DNA of 64,000 bases from Larkinella insperata (GCF_026248825.1 NZ_CP110973.1:3858501-3922500), one strand, 5' to 3'; positions 8,837-17,211 are shown, counted from the first letter of the stretch. Notes: generated by a model from the letters alone, not told the origin. Made by a program: numbers and translations.

Positions 8837-9409
8837 GGATAGGTTATTTAAAAGATGAACTAGGACAATTGTCGTAAAAGTACGCCTTGGCGCCTAATAA
8901 ACAGGCCGTTGAATAAGTTTGGCCGTTCTTTATTTGGTTAGGGTTAGAGCAAACCGTTACCGGCGTTTTCGAAACGAATCCAGAAGCCGGCTTGTAAACG
9001 GAAAAGCGCTGCCCTAGAGAATAAAAAGGGCCTTCTGAATAAAAATGGAAGGTTTTCTGAGCTTTTTTGCTGGATGAATTTACGACGGGTCTTCAGTCTT
9101 CCCGCATGGAATGATCAGCACCTCGTCAAGAAGAAGAGCCTCAATTTGCAACGGCACGTTAGCCAAGGAGAGATCCTCAACAGAAGCAGGCAAACGCGTC
9201 GGACAAAGTGATTTTTGGGAAAAGTAGGGCAGCTGTGCTGGGATAAAGAAAGCAGCAAGGTGTTGTTACACTCATAGAAATAGGAAGGAAATAGGCGTCT
9301 TACCGTATATTTGTTTAGGATATTCGTAAAAATGCTTCTAAATTTTTTTTGCCGATTGCCGTTTACCTGCGTTTTTTGATAACCCGTAGAAATCACGCAA
9401 GAGAATCTT
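8837..9409. other. Intergenic region between divergent susC and M20 amidohydrolase
   Basis: This 573-base gap has no convincing gene. A minus-strand reading frame of 93 codons at 9115-9396 has no family features and an irregular composition. A short plus-strand frame at 9125-9211 begins with KKKSLNLQRH and may be a relic of a ribosomal-peptide leader. A -7-like element is at 9306-9313. Confidence 0.45.
9306..9313 (+). promoter_or_regulatory. Putative -7 element for the M20 amidohydrolase gene
   Basis: TATATTTG matches TAnnTTTG about 97 bases before the ATG. No clear -33 TTG at the right distance. Confidence 0.3.
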
Positions 9410-10753
9410 ATGAAAACTGCTACAAGATCAGCGCTTTCCTTCTTCAGTATTGTTTCCCTGACGTTCGGTTCGGTGCAGGCGCAGTCATCGCTGAAGCCTC
9501 AACTCACCAAGCTGGCAGACGGTGTCGAGAAGAAGGTTGTCACCTGGCGACGCGAAATTCACCAGAATCCGGAGTTGGGAAACCGCGAATTCCAGACCTC
9601 CGCCAAGGTAGCCGCCCACCTTCACGCCCTGGGTATGGAAGTCAAGACCAACGTAGCCAAAACCGGCGTTGTAGGGATTTTGAAGGGGGGCAAACCCGGG
9701 CCGGTGGTTGCGTTGCGGGCCGATATGGACGGTTTGCCAGTTACCGAACGCGGTGATCTGCCCTTCAAGTCGACGGCAACGACGGAATACAATGGCCAGA
9801 AAACGGGCGTGATGCATGCCTGCGGACACGATTCGCACGTCGCCATTATGATGGGGGTGGCCGAAGTGCTGGCCAGCGTGAAGAACGACCTGAAAGGAAC
9901 CGTTAAATTTATTTTCCAGCCCGCCGAGGAGGGCGCTCCGGCGGGTGAAGAAGGGGGGGCGCAACTGATGGTGAAGGAAGGTGTGCTGGAAAACCCGAAA
10001 GTTGACGCCATTTTTGGCCTGCATATCAATTCGCAAACCGAAGTCGGAACGATCAAATACCGTCCGGGAGCAACCATGGCGGCCGTTGATTTCTATAGCA
10101 TAAAGGTCAAAGGCAAGCAAACCCACGGAGCGGCTCCGTGGTCGGGGGTCGATCCGATTGTTACCTCATCACAGATTGTAATGGGACTGCAAACCATCGT
10201 CAGCCGGAACCTGCCCATCACAGAATACCCGGCCGTGGTAACGGTAGGAGCCGTGCACGGCGGGATTCGGCAAAACATCATTCCGGAAGAAGTAAACATG
10301 ATCGGGACCATCCGTTCGTTTACGCCGGATATGCAGAAAACCATCCACCGCCGGATCAACGAAATTGCCACGAACGTTTCGGAAAGCGCCGGAGCCAAAG
10401 CCGATGTGAAGATTGACGTGATGTATCCGGTGACGTACAACGACCCCGCGCTGACGGATCAGATGGTGCCAACGCTCGAAGGGGTGGCCGGAAAAGTTAA
10501 CGTAATCATCCGCCCGCTCGACACCGGAGCGGAAGACTTTTCGTTTTTCCAGCAGAAAGTGCCCGGCTTTTTCTTTTTCCTGGGGGGAATGCCCAAAGGA
10601 CAGAAAATTGAGAATGCGGCCCCGCACCATACCCCGGATTTCCACATCGACGAAAGCGGTTTTGGCCTGGGCGTCAAAGCGCTCAGTCACCTGACGGTGG
10701 ATTACATGGACCAGTGGAAAGGCGCCGGAACGGCAAGCGCAAAGAAGAAATAA
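9410..10753 (+). CDS. Exported M20 family amidohydrolase/metallopeptidase
   Basis: A 447-residue protein with an N-terminal signal peptide ending near SVQAQ (residue 25), so probably periplasmic. The M20D amidohydrolase pattern is clear: REIHQNPELG near residue 47, RADMDGLPV near 103, the HACGHDSH metal-binding motif near 136, and PAEEGAPAGEEGG with the catalytic Glu near 174. Members hydrolyse N-acyl amino acids, aminoacyl conjugates or small peptides with di-metal centres. The Lys-rich tail (KGAGTASAKKK) is unremarkable. Divergent from the susC gene, with which it may share a substrate (inference). Confidence 0.92.
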   Translation: MKTATRSALSFFSIVSLTFGSVQAQSSLKPQLTKLADGVEKKVVTWRREIHQNPELGNREFQTSAKVAAHLHALGMEVKTNVAKTGVVGILKGGKPGPVVALRADMDGLPVTERGDLPFKSTATTEYNGQKTGVMHACGHDSHVAIMMGVAEVLASVKNDLKGTVKFIFQPAEEGAPAGEEGGAQLMVKEGVLENPKVDAIFGLHINSQTEVGTIKYRPGATMAAVDFYSIKVKGKQTHGAAPWSGVDPIVTSSQIVMGLQTIVSRNLPITEYPAVVTVGAVHGGIRQNIIPEEVNMIGTIRSFTPDMQKTIHRRINEIATNVSESAGAKADVKIDVMYPVTYNDPALTDQMVPTLEGVAGKVNVIIRPLDTGAEDFSFFQQKVPGFFFFLGGMPKGQKIENAAPHHTPDFHIDESGFGLGVKALSHLTVDYMDQWKGAGTASAKKK

Positions 10754-10804
10754 GGCAACAGGCCGGGCACAGAACGCCGGTTGTGAGCGGGTCAGTTGGC
10801 CGGT

Positions 10805-11308
10805 TCACAACCGGCGTTCGTGGTGAATGGAGACGCTGTAGCCCCGGTAGTTCCCGGCGATGCCGTTGCCCGCATCGGCCGGTTTGAAGCTGATTACCAG
10901 GGCGCCTTTGTAAAAAATCTGCCGTTCCGTCAACTCCGACCCCGCGACCGTTTCGGCGGGTTTAAACCCCATCGCCATCAGTTCAGTCCGCAGAGCCGTC
11001 TGCACGGCTTTGGACGGTTGCTGAAAATTCAGCAGCCCCAACTGTCCGTTGCAGATGTACTGGACCAGCGTAGTGGTTTGGGTAAGCTCGCTGATATACG
11101 GGAATCGCTGAAATTCATAAATCAACGCTTGATTGGACACGCTCTCGGAACGGGCTTTTAGCTGAAATCCTTTCCGGAACATGCAGGAGTCAAATTGCGC
11201 TGTTTGTAGGCAAGTCATGTCGATGAGTTCGCGCATGGTCAGCTGCTGGGCCAAGACCGTATTGGCTGTCAACAGAAGCAGGATGAATAAAGGGATGAAA
11301 CCTTTCAT
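10805..11308 (-). CDS. Small exported protein of unknown function
   Basis: Start taken at the Met followed by KGFIPLFILLLLTANTVLAQ, which makes a clean signal peptide; an ATG five codons upstream (11323) is possible. The mature part of about 147 residues has Cys in DMTCLQ, FDSCMF and QYICNG, so disulphides are possible. No recognised domain. It is convergent with the amidohydrolase gene, whose stop codon is 52 bases away, and sits downstream of nothing obvious. Function unknown. Confidence 0.6.
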   Translation of the reverse strand: MKGFIPLFILLLLTANTVLAQQLTMRELIDMTCLQTAQFDSCMFRKGFQLKARSESVSNQALIYEFQRFPYISELTQTTTLVQYICNGQLGLLNFQQPSKAVQTALRTELMAMGFKPAETVAGSELTERQIFYKGALVISFKPADAGNGIAGNYRGYSVSIHHERRL

Positions 11309-11369
11309 GGCACTAAAATACATGATTGTAGTTTATACAAGCAAATTTAAAGACTTAGATACCTATAAA

Positions 11370-11395
11370 AGAAAAAAGACAGCTTGAGCCGTCTT
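11370..11395 (-). terminator. Terminator of the fucP-type symporter gene
   Basis: On the minus strand a stem AAGACgGCT/AGCtGTCTT with a two-base loop and one wobble pair is followed by a T-rich run, 25 bases beyond the symporter stop codon. Confidence 0.6.
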
Positions 11396-11419
11396 CTTTC
11401 AATACACGCTTTATGTGTC

Positions 11420-12658
11420 TTACTCCGGTCTGGAAAATTTAGCACCAAACAGAAAAATAACGGCGTAGCAGATAATGGGCAGGTAGTAGGCCGCAGCCAC
11501 GTCGTAGTCGGCTACCGCACCCATGGCAAACGGGAAAAACGCGCCACCGCAGACCCCCATCGAAATGAAAGAAGACGCCTGCTGCGTGTGGCGGCCCAGA
11601 TTTTTCAACCCCAGACTAAAAATGGTCGGGAACATGATACTGAAGAAGAAATTCAGCATCATCAGCGCGATGAAAGAAGGCCATCCCCAGCTTTGCGCGA
11701 CAATAAGGCACATAACGATGTTGCAGGCGGCAAAAATGGCGAGCAGCGAATTCGGCGCAATGAAACGCATCAGAAACGTACCCACAAACCGCCCGGCCAG
11801 CATCAGTGCCATAAACATAACCATGTAGTTTCCGGCAACGGCGTCGGAAAATCCCATTTTTTCGTGGCCGTAGTTGATGAAAAACGCCCAAGTACCCCCT
11901 TGGGCCGCTACGTTGAAGAACTGCGCGATAACCGCCCAAACGAAATGCCGGTGCTGAAAAAGCGTTTTTCCCGGTTCGCTGTCGACGTTAACGGCTTCGG
12001 GGTCCGCGGAAGCGTGCGGATCGGTTAAGTCGGGCACTTTTACGAGAGAAAACAACACGGCAATACCGGCAATAACGCTGCCAATCACAATGTACAGGGT
12101 TTTGACCGAAGTCAGGTCGGTGCTTCCTTCGACGTTGTTTCTCAGGAGAAAATACGATCCAATCGCCGGACCCGTGATGGCACCCAGGGCGTTAAAGGCC
12201 TGGGCAAAGTTGATGCGCTGATCGCTGGTGCGTTGGTCGCCGAGGGACGCTACAAACGGGTGCGCGACGGTTTCCAGGGTTGAAAGGCCACAGCCGAGAA
12301 TAAACAGCGCCAGCCCGAAATACGGGAAGGAGGCTGCGTTGGCCGCCGGGACAAACAGGAAAGCGCCAGTGGCAAAAAGGCCCAGACCCAGCAGAACTCC
12401 CATTTTGTAGCCAAACCGTTTCATGAACAGACCGGCGGGGATGCCCATTACAAAATAGGCCCCAAAGATGGCAAACTGGACAAAAGCGGATTGAGTTTTG
12501 GTCAGGCTTAGGACGTGCTGAAAGTGTTTGTTGAGTACATCACCCATCGTAATGGCAATGCCCCAGAACATGAACAACGAAGTGACGAATACCAGCGTGA
12601 CGAGGTATTTCTTTTCGGTGAAAGCCGCTGGCTTCCGGTTACTTACGGTTGATTGCAT
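11420..12658 (-). CDS. fucP: Sugar MFS transporter, FucP family
   Basis: A 412-residue inner-membrane protein with about 12 hydrophobic segments. Typical FucP/GluP-type motifs are visible: FMFWGIAITMGDVLNKHFQ in TM1 and FAIFGAYFVMGIPAG in TM2, then LFILGCGLSTLETVAHPFVASLG and a C-terminal half with FFSIMFPTIFSLGLK and SFISMGVCGGAFFPFAMG. The family imports L-fucose, glucose, galactose or similar sugars with protons or sodium. The specific sugar cannot be told. It is a single gene behind the protease gene's terminator. Confidence 0.88.
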   Translation of the reverse strand: MQSTVSNRKPAAFTEKKYLVTLVFVTSLFMFWGIAITMGDVLNKHFQHVLSLTKTQSAFVQFAIFGAYFVMGIPAGLFMKRFGYKMGVLLGLGLFATGAFLFVPAANAASFPYFGLALFILGCGLSTLETVAHPFVASLGDQRTSDQRINFAQAFNALGAITGPAIGSYFLLRNNVEGSTDLTSVKTLYIVIGSVIAGIAVLFSLVKVPDLTDPHASADPEAVNVDSEPGKTLFQHRHFVWAVIAQFFNVAAQGGTWAFFINYGHEKMGFSDAVAGNYMVMFMALMLAGRFVGTFLMRFIAPNSLLAIFAACNIVMCLIVAQSWGWPSFIALMMLNFFFSIMFPTIFSLGLKNLGRHTQQASSFISMGVCGGAFFPFAMGAVADYDVAAAYYLPIICYAVIFLFGAKFSRPE

Positions 12659-12755
12659 GGGTAAAGAAATCTTACTATCGATTAGCTATGGTTAAAATGA
12701 AAGAATTTGCCGGGACAAGGTACGCTTAATTTTAATTTGATAAATCGCTCCCAAT

Positions 12756-12784
12756 AAAAAAGCCAACCCGTAAATGGGTTGGCT
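12756..12784 (-). terminator. Terminator of the sigma/protease operon
   Basis: The stem AGCCAACCC/GGGTTGGCT with a six-base loop, followed on the minus strand by T residues, lies 28 bases after the protease stop codon. Confidence 0.85.
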
Positions 12785-12811
12785 CTCTAATTTATCGCCC
12801 GTGCTAATCGG

Positions 12812-13954
12812 TTACTTCTCGTGTTTGAAAACTTTCACCAGGTAAACATTTTCCTGGATCTTTTTGATCTGATCCTTGCGGGTAAGTTTGGCCAGGCCAT
12901 TTTTCCGGCTCATCCGGATGGAGCTATTCTTGAGCGAATCCGTTGGGATGGCAGAAATGGCCCGGAACAGGTAGTCGGTTTTGATGGCAAATGTAGCGCC
13001 TTCCGTGGCCGTCTGCTTCCCACTGATAATTCCGATCACGTTGCCTTTTTCGTCCAGCAACGGGCCTCCGGAGTTACCCGGGTTTACGCTGATGGCTACC
13101 TGATAAGCCGTCGAATCGCCCCGGAAACCGGTTTTGGAACTCAGATACCCCTCGCCGTAGACAATCTCCTCGCGCGGAAAGCCGAGCGTAAAGACGCGCT
13201 CGCCCAGATCCGACGGGCCGGCTTCAAAACCGTAAGGCAGTGCCATCTTGCCCCGGAACGTGCTGTCGTCGCGAACCTGCAAAATAGCCAGATCGTATTT
13301 GTGATCGGCGTAAACCACCTTTGCTTTGTAAATATCCCCCTTCGTGCTCTGGATATAAACCGAGTCGGCATCCTGGATGATGTGGGTGTTGGTGACCAGG
13401 TAACCGTCCGGCGAAAGCAAAAATCCGGAACCGGCGACCTGCCCGGGGTTAATCTGCAAGGCGCGTTCGCGGGCGTTGAGGTCCTGCAAAATAGCGTTTT
13501 GCGACCGCCGGATGGCCTGCAAATCCCGGCGCATCATGGTGTATTGTTCCTGCTGCTTGTGGCTCGACTGGTATTGCCGGACGAGCATCAGGGTTCCAAA
13601 CGTTGTAATGAGCGCAACCGTAGCGGCCACGGCCAGGATGGGTCGGTAGGTTTGCCACAACTGCCGGATCGTACCGTTGTTGCGGTGCAACGGCCGAACC
13701 GGGGCTTCCTGCCCGGCTTCCTTTCGAACGGCATCCATATCCAGACCAGCGTGAATCTGGTTCAACCGCTTGCGGAAATCCATGCGCTGACCATACTGCT
13801 GCATGGCCTGCGCCAACTGCTGTTGTTCACGGGCCCGTTGCGACAAAACGGGATCAGACCGGCGGAGGGCTTCAAACTCCCGCTGTTCAGCTTCCGTCAG
13901 CTCATTGCGGAGCCATTTGTCGGTCAAATCGGTGAATTTTTGGTGGTCAATCAT
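12812..13954 (-). CDS. Membrane-anchored trypsin-like protease with anti-sigma-like N-terminus
   Basis: A 380-residue protein in three parts. Residues 1-95 are soluble and helical (LTDKWLRNELTEAEQREFEAL), like the cytoplasmic part of Bacteroidota anti-sigma proteins. A single membrane segment follows at about 105-126 (PILAVAATVALITTFGTLML). The periplasmic part, from about 165, is an HtrA-like S1C serine protease: His in TNTHII, Asp in YDLAILQV and Ser in NPGNSGGPLL. No PDZ domain is visible after the protease. It begins one base after the stop codon of the ECF sigma gene, so the two are translationally coupled. The likely role is control of the sigma factor or an envelope-stress output (inference). 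Confidence 0.85.
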   Translation of the reverse strand: MIDHQKFTDLTDKWLRNELTEAEQREFEALRRSDPVLSQRAREQQQLAQAMQQYGQRMDFRKRLNQIHAGLDMDAVRKEAGQEAPVRPLHRNNGTIRQLWQTYRPILAVAATVALITTFGTLMLVRQYQSSHKQQEQYTMMRRDLQAIRRSQNAILQDLNARERALQINPGQVAGSGFLLSPDGYLVTNTHIIQDADSVYIQSTKGDIYKAKVVYADHKYDLAILQVRDDSTFRGKMALPYGFEAGPSDLGERVFTLGFPREEIVYGEGYLSSKTGFRGDSTAYQVAISVNPGNSGGPLLDEKGNVIGIISGKQTATEGATFAIKTDYLFRAISAIPTDSLKNSSIRMSRKNGLAKLTRKDQIKKIQENVYLVKVFKHEK

Positions 13955-13955
13955 T

Positions 13956-14531
13956 TTACTCTTCTTTAAAAACCGCGAAGAACAACCGTTTCAGCCGCAT
14001 CAGGCATTTATATTTCTGCGTTTTGGCATTATCGGCGTTCGTATAGCCAAATTTTTCGGTGATGTCCTGCATCGACAGGTGGCGGATGTAAAAATCCTCC
14101 AGCAACGTCCGGCAGGGTTCCCCCAACCGCTCCAGCGAATCCGCCATCAGCTCAAATTGACGGTCGCGGGCTTCGTGATTGATCAGATCATCATCAACAC
14201 TCGCAACATCTTCGGTATCCATTAGCGAAATCCCATTCCGGTTTCGCAACGATAACTGCTTGAGCCACAGCCGCCGACTTATTGAGTAAAGATACGTTTT
14301 CAGCTGGCAGTTCAGCGCCAGCGAATCCGTTGTAACTTTCTCGTACAGGACAATCAGCGTTTCCTGATAAACATCCTTGGCATCGTCTTCCGAGCCATTG
14401 TTGTTGATAATCAGGTGCAACACCATTGGGAAAAACCGTCGGTACAGTTCCTCCAACACCGTGTCCGAACCGTTAGCCAAGCCTGCAAGCAACTGGTCGT
14501 CAGATAAATGCAAACGGTAGGAATTTGTCAT
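13956..14531 (-). CDS. RNA polymerase ECF sigma factor
   Basis: A 191-residue sigma-70 family factor. Region 2 is at about residues 20-90 (LEELYRRFFPMVLHLI; EDDAKDVYQETLIVLYEK, the core-binding and -10 recognition segment), and region 4 at about 130-185 (CRTLLEDFYIRHLSMQDITEKFGYTNADNAKTQK in the helix-turn-helix). It directs RNA polymerase to a small regulon. It is the first gene of a two-gene operon with the protease, one base apart. A -7-like element TACATTTG lies upstream on the minus strand at 14564-14571. Confidence 0.9.
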   Translation of the reverse strand: MTNSYRLHLSDDQLLAGLANGSDTVLEELYRRFFPMVLHLIINNNGSEDDAKDVYQETLIVLYEKVTTDSLALNCQLKTYLYSISRRLWLKQLSLRNRNGISLMDTEDVASVDDDLINHEARDRQFELMADSLERLGEPCRTLLEDFYIRHLSMQDITEKFGYTNADNAKTQKYKCLMRLKRLFFAVFKEE

Positions 14532-14563
14532 TGGTTCCTTGTATACTTAATACGATTCCGGGT

Positions 14564-14614
14564 CAAATGTAACCCAAAAATAAATTTTAATTTTTTTCAA
14601 AAAAGGTGGGTTAC
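14564..14614. promoter_or_regulatory. Intergenic dyad and -7-like element before the sigma gene
   Basis: GTAACCCA at 14569-14576 is repeated inverted as TGGGTTAC at 14607-14614 with a 30-base AT-rich spacer. A minus-strand TACATTTG (14564-14571) overlaps the left arm. The dyad sits between the divergent sigma and small-lipoprotein genes and could be a shared control site. Confidence 0.35.
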
Positions 14615-14671
14615 CTAACGGCCTTTCCGGTATTAAGGGCGAGATCTGTTAAACATAAACTGACTACTTTC

Positions 14672-14857
14672 ATGAAACGTATTGTAAAATCTGTATTGTT
14701 CGTTGCAACGGTGGTTTCTCTGGCAGCTGCTTGCCAAGGCAAAAAAGCTGAAGATACTACGTCAACGACCGACTCGGCTACGATGTCTTCTGACTCAACG
14801 ATGATGTCTGACACGACAATGGCAACTGACAGCATGTCTGCTGATTCAGCCCAATAA
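14672..14857 (+). CDS. Small Ser/Thr/Asp/Met-rich lipoprotein
   Basis: A 61-residue protein from the ATG at 14672; an in-frame upstream start at 14606 would spoil the signal peptide. A Lys/Arg start, hydrophobic core and lipobox SLAAAC (Cys about residue 21) are followed by QGKKAEDTTS and a low-complexity tail built from short S/T-D-S-M units. Such small acidic lipoproteins are common in Bacteroidota and of unknown function. It is divergent from the sigma gene and followed by a strong terminator, so it is a monocistronic unit and a candidate target of that sigma factor (inference). The Met-rich tail might bind a metal such as copper (speculative). Confidence 0.75.
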   Translation: MKRIVKSVLFVATVVSLAAACQGKKAEDTTSTTDSATMSSDSTMMSDTTMATDSMSADSAQ

Positions 14858-14877
14858 GACTACAATCTTATAACGTA

Positions 14878-14914
14878 CGAAAGCCGCCTAGCAATGGGCG
14901 GCTTTCGTTTTTTT
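14878..14914 (+). terminator. Strong rho-independent terminator
   Basis: An 11-base perfect stem CGAAAGCCGCC/GGCGGCTTTCG with an eight-base loop followed by seven T residues, 20 bases after the small lipoprotein stop codon. Confidence 0.92.
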
Positions 14915-14926
14915 ATGCGGGTTTGA

Positions 14927-15082
14927 CTAATTAATCAGGTAGTGTTGCTCTTTGCAATTGTGTAAAGCCAGTTTATCAAGATAAGCCCAGAAGCCGACGC
15001 CCCATCGAGACCCGGCCAATTGTACATCGAAGTATTTATCCGAAAAAGATAACGAGACCGTATTACCAGCCGTGTTATCCAC
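14927..15082 (-). pseudogene. Short orphan reading frame, possible gene remnant
   Basis: A minus-strand frame of 51 codons from a GTG at 15080-15082 to TAG at 14927 translates to a protein-like sequence (SFSDKYFDVQLAGSRWGVGF, then WAYLDKLALHNCKEQHYLIN). It starts five bases after the stop of the YD-repeat-like lipoprotein gene, in another frame, and has no clear initiation signal. It reads like the C-terminal end of a lost gene rather than random translation, but no family is recognised. A genuine small gene is the alternative. Confidence 0.35.
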
Positions 15083-15087
15083 TGAAT

Positions 15088-15987
15088 TTAATGTGGCTCA
15101 TATTCATAATGTAAGATTTCGGTCACATCACCATTGCGTGTTGTCGTGCGGGTGGTTGGCAGGTTAGCCGCGTTGTAAGTATAATTATAAACGTACGTAG
15201 CCAGTATGCCGGAGGAGAGCGCGGCCGTTAGCACGTTATTCTGGCTTAAGTTGTAGGGGTTGTCCACTCCGCCGTACAAGGTGTAAGATGGACCAAACAT
15301 GGAAGGAGTAGTCGGGAATTGGAGAAAAACCCCCGGTGCAGGAATAAGAAAGACTCCATAGAAGGGATTAATTTTGTCATCGAACGTATAGGTAGCGTTC
15401 ACGACTCGGCTGTAAACAATTTGGCCCGACGGTCCCCCCGTCCGATTTACTGAAAATTCCTCGTAGGCACGAGTTAAGTTGTTACCCGTAAAGGTAAACG
15501 AGCTTGCTCCAGTCGACTGAAGTCCGCCTATGTTAACCCCCCTGTTGTAGCTCGAAACCTTATTATCGGAGTTGTATCGTGGTTCTAGTCTAAAGGTAGA
15601 TGGCTCGTTTGTCAACTGGGTCATTCGACCCGTGTTATCATAGGTAAGGGTATAGGTTTCCGTAGCTGAGCCCCGGCGGACGGTCGAATGCTGTACTTGA
15701 GTGAGTCGATGCTGGTTATCGTACTGGTAAACGGTATTTTCAACGGGCGCCACGGCACTATCGGGCAACTGATAAGCCACGATCAACCTTATCCGGCCTT
15801 GCCCATCATAGGAAAAGGCGCTGACGGTACTGACACTGCTGCTACCGCTCACGTGTTGGGTGATTGACTTTACCCGTAACCGATCTGCACCGGGTGTAAC
15901 GACCTGTAAACGGTGATCTGCGCAGCCAAAAAGTTCAAAAATCAAAAGCAGGCTAACAAAGCCTGAACCTAAGCGGGTGGTTGTCAT
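15088..15987 (-). CDS. Lipoprotein with YD-repeat-like segments
   Basis: A 299-residue lipoprotein with lipobox LFGCAD (Cys about residue 22). The body holds several degenerate repeats of the YD/RHS type (FSYDGQGRIRLIV, YQYDNQHRLTQVQ, LTYDNTGRMTQL, YEYEPH), in which a tyrosine or phenylalanine followed by Asp recurs at roughly 20-40 residue spacing. Similar single-domain lipoproteins are frequent in Cytophagales and have no known function. It is not a full RHS toxin: no core barrel and no polymorphic C-terminus. Probably surface or periplasmic. Confidence 0.7.
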   Translation of the reverse strand: MTTTRLGSGFVSLLLIFELFGCADHRLQVVTPGADRLRVKSITQHVSGSSSVSTVSAFSYDGQGRIRLIVAYQLPDSAVAPVENTVYQYDNQHRLTQVQHSTVRRGSATETYTLTYDNTGRMTQLTNEPSTFRLEPRYNSDNKVSSYNRGVNIGGLQSTGASSFTFTGNNLTRAYEEFSVNRTGGPSGQIVYSRVVNATYTFDDKINPFYGVFLIPAPGVFLQFPTTPSMFGPSYTLYGGVDNPYNLSQNNVLTAALSSGILATYVYNYTYNAANLPTTRTTTRNGDVTEILHYEYEPH

Positions 15988-16353
15988 GGCTTTTATCGAT
16001 TAAGTAAATGGTTCACCTTGTATGAATACTGTTACCTATTAAGTTTTGAATCACACTACATATACTATTGGTAATCAGTGCGTTTCCAGGTTTCTGCTAG
16101 CTGTGAAGATATTAATTTTGTATAAAAAACTAGGAATGTCAAATTGCCTATTGAGGGTACGGTGATCAAAACCAACTTCGCGAATAATTTACTAGCCAGG
16201 TCCTGTTTGCTTGGTGCAGTTACACATAAATCGATAGACCCCGCTGAGTGAAGATGGACTCGATTATTAAGAATCATTAAAAATAATCTGGGTGAACGGT
16301 TGTTTATTTAGAAATAGTCTAATTAATTTGCGTTTACCAATGACACAATTGAA
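15988..16353. other. Intergenic region before the haem operon
   Basis: A 366-base, AT-rich gap. A minus-strand frame of 70 codons (16065-16277) shows no family features and is not called. The right end carries an AT-rich dyad at 16262-16288 that may be the haem-operon control site. Confidence 0.45.
16262..16288. promoter_or_regulatory. AT-rich dyad before hmuT, possible iron-responsive operator
   Basis: GATTATT (16262-16268) and AATAATC (16282-16288) form a perfect seven-base dyad with a 13-base AT-rich spacer. It contains TTATTAAGA, which also occurs in the dyad before the haem receptor gene at 26880-26907. Fur-family sites are of this AT-rich type. Confidence 0.4.
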
Positions 16354-17211
16354 ATGACTACGAAAATCCGTTGGAGTGTTTTCCTGTTCCTTTTCAGCCT
16401 GACTGCGTATGCGCAGGGCACTAAACCGGAACGCATTGTTTCGCTGAGTGGTACTCTGACGGAGATCATCTGCGAGCTGGGTCTGCAAAACCAGATTGTG
16501 GGCGTCGATGTAACGAGTACCTATCCAGCCGCGATGGCGAAAGTGCCCAAGGTCGGCCACAACCGCAACATTGGGGCGGAAGCCGTGCTGGCCCTGCGCC
16601 CGACGGTCATTATGGCCGTACGGTCCAACGGCAGCATGGATATCAAGCCGGAGCTAATTCAACAGTTCAAAAGTGCCGGGGTGAAAACGCTGGTTTTTGA
16701 TCAGGAAACCAGCGTGGCCGGTACGAAAAAAATGATAAACGAGGTTGCCAAAGAATTCAATGCGTCGGCCAAAGCCGCAGCGATTACCCGCAAACTGGAC
16801 GCGGATTTAGCAAAAGCCCGGAAGCCTGCCAAAGTTCAGAAAGTCTTGTTCATCTACGCCCGCGGCACCGGAACCATGATGGTTTCGGGCCGGAATACGC
16901 CCATCGAAAAAATTGTACAACTGGCGGGCGGCCAGAATGCCTTTAACGATTTTGACAATTTTAAACCCCTGACCCCCGAAGCGTTGGTTGTTGGTAATCC
17001 GGATGTTATCCTTCTGTTTACGAGCGGTTTAGAAAGTTTGGGTGGTATTGATGGCTTGCTGAAAGTGCAGGGGGTCGCCCAAACCAACGCGGGTAAAAAT
17101 CGCCACGTGATTGAGATGGACGGCCAATTGCTCACCGGTTTTGGCCCCCGCCTGGGCCTGGCTGTGCAGGAACTGAGCCGCAAACTCAACCAGGAACTGA
17201 CCCTAAAATAG
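16354..17211 (+). CDS. hmuT: Haem ABC transporter substrate-binding protein
   Basis: A 285-residue periplasmic binding protein of the BtuF/HmuT type with a signal peptide ending near AYAQG (residue 22). RIVSLSGTLTEIICELGLQNQIVG and the following TSTYPAAMAKVPKVGH are typical of the haem/cobalamin class, as is the long central helix and the second lobe beginning near KVLFIYARGTGTMM. HmuT receives haem from the outer-membrane receptor and delivers it to HmuUV. It is the first gene of the hmuTUVS run, 20 bases before hmuU. Confidence 0.9.
   Translation: MTTKIRWSVFLFLFSLTAYAQGTKPERIVSLSGTLTEIICELGLQNQIVGVDVTSTYPAAMAKVPKVGHNRNIGAEAVLALRPTVIMAVRSNGSMDIKPELIQQFKSAGVKTLVFDQETSVAGTKKMINEVAKEFNASAKAAAITRKLDADLAKARKPAKVQKVLFIYARGTGTMMVSGRNTPIEKIVQLAGGQNAFNDFDNFKPLTPEALVVGNPDVILLFTSGLESLGGIDGLLKVQGVAQTNAGKNRHVIEMDGQLLTGFGPRLGLAVQELSRKLNQELTLK

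Noticed and set aside
9115..9396. 93-codon minus-strand frame in the susC/amidohydrolase gap
   Set aside because: No recognisable domain, odd composition, and it runs across the -7-like element of the amidohydrolase gene.
15088..15987. RHS/YD toxin
   Set aside because: The protein is a short lipoprotein with few degenerate repeats, without RHS core motif, toxin tail or immunity gene.
16065..16277. 70-codon minus-strand frame before the haem operon
   Set aside because: AT-rich region with no family features; overlaps the dyad proposed as control site.
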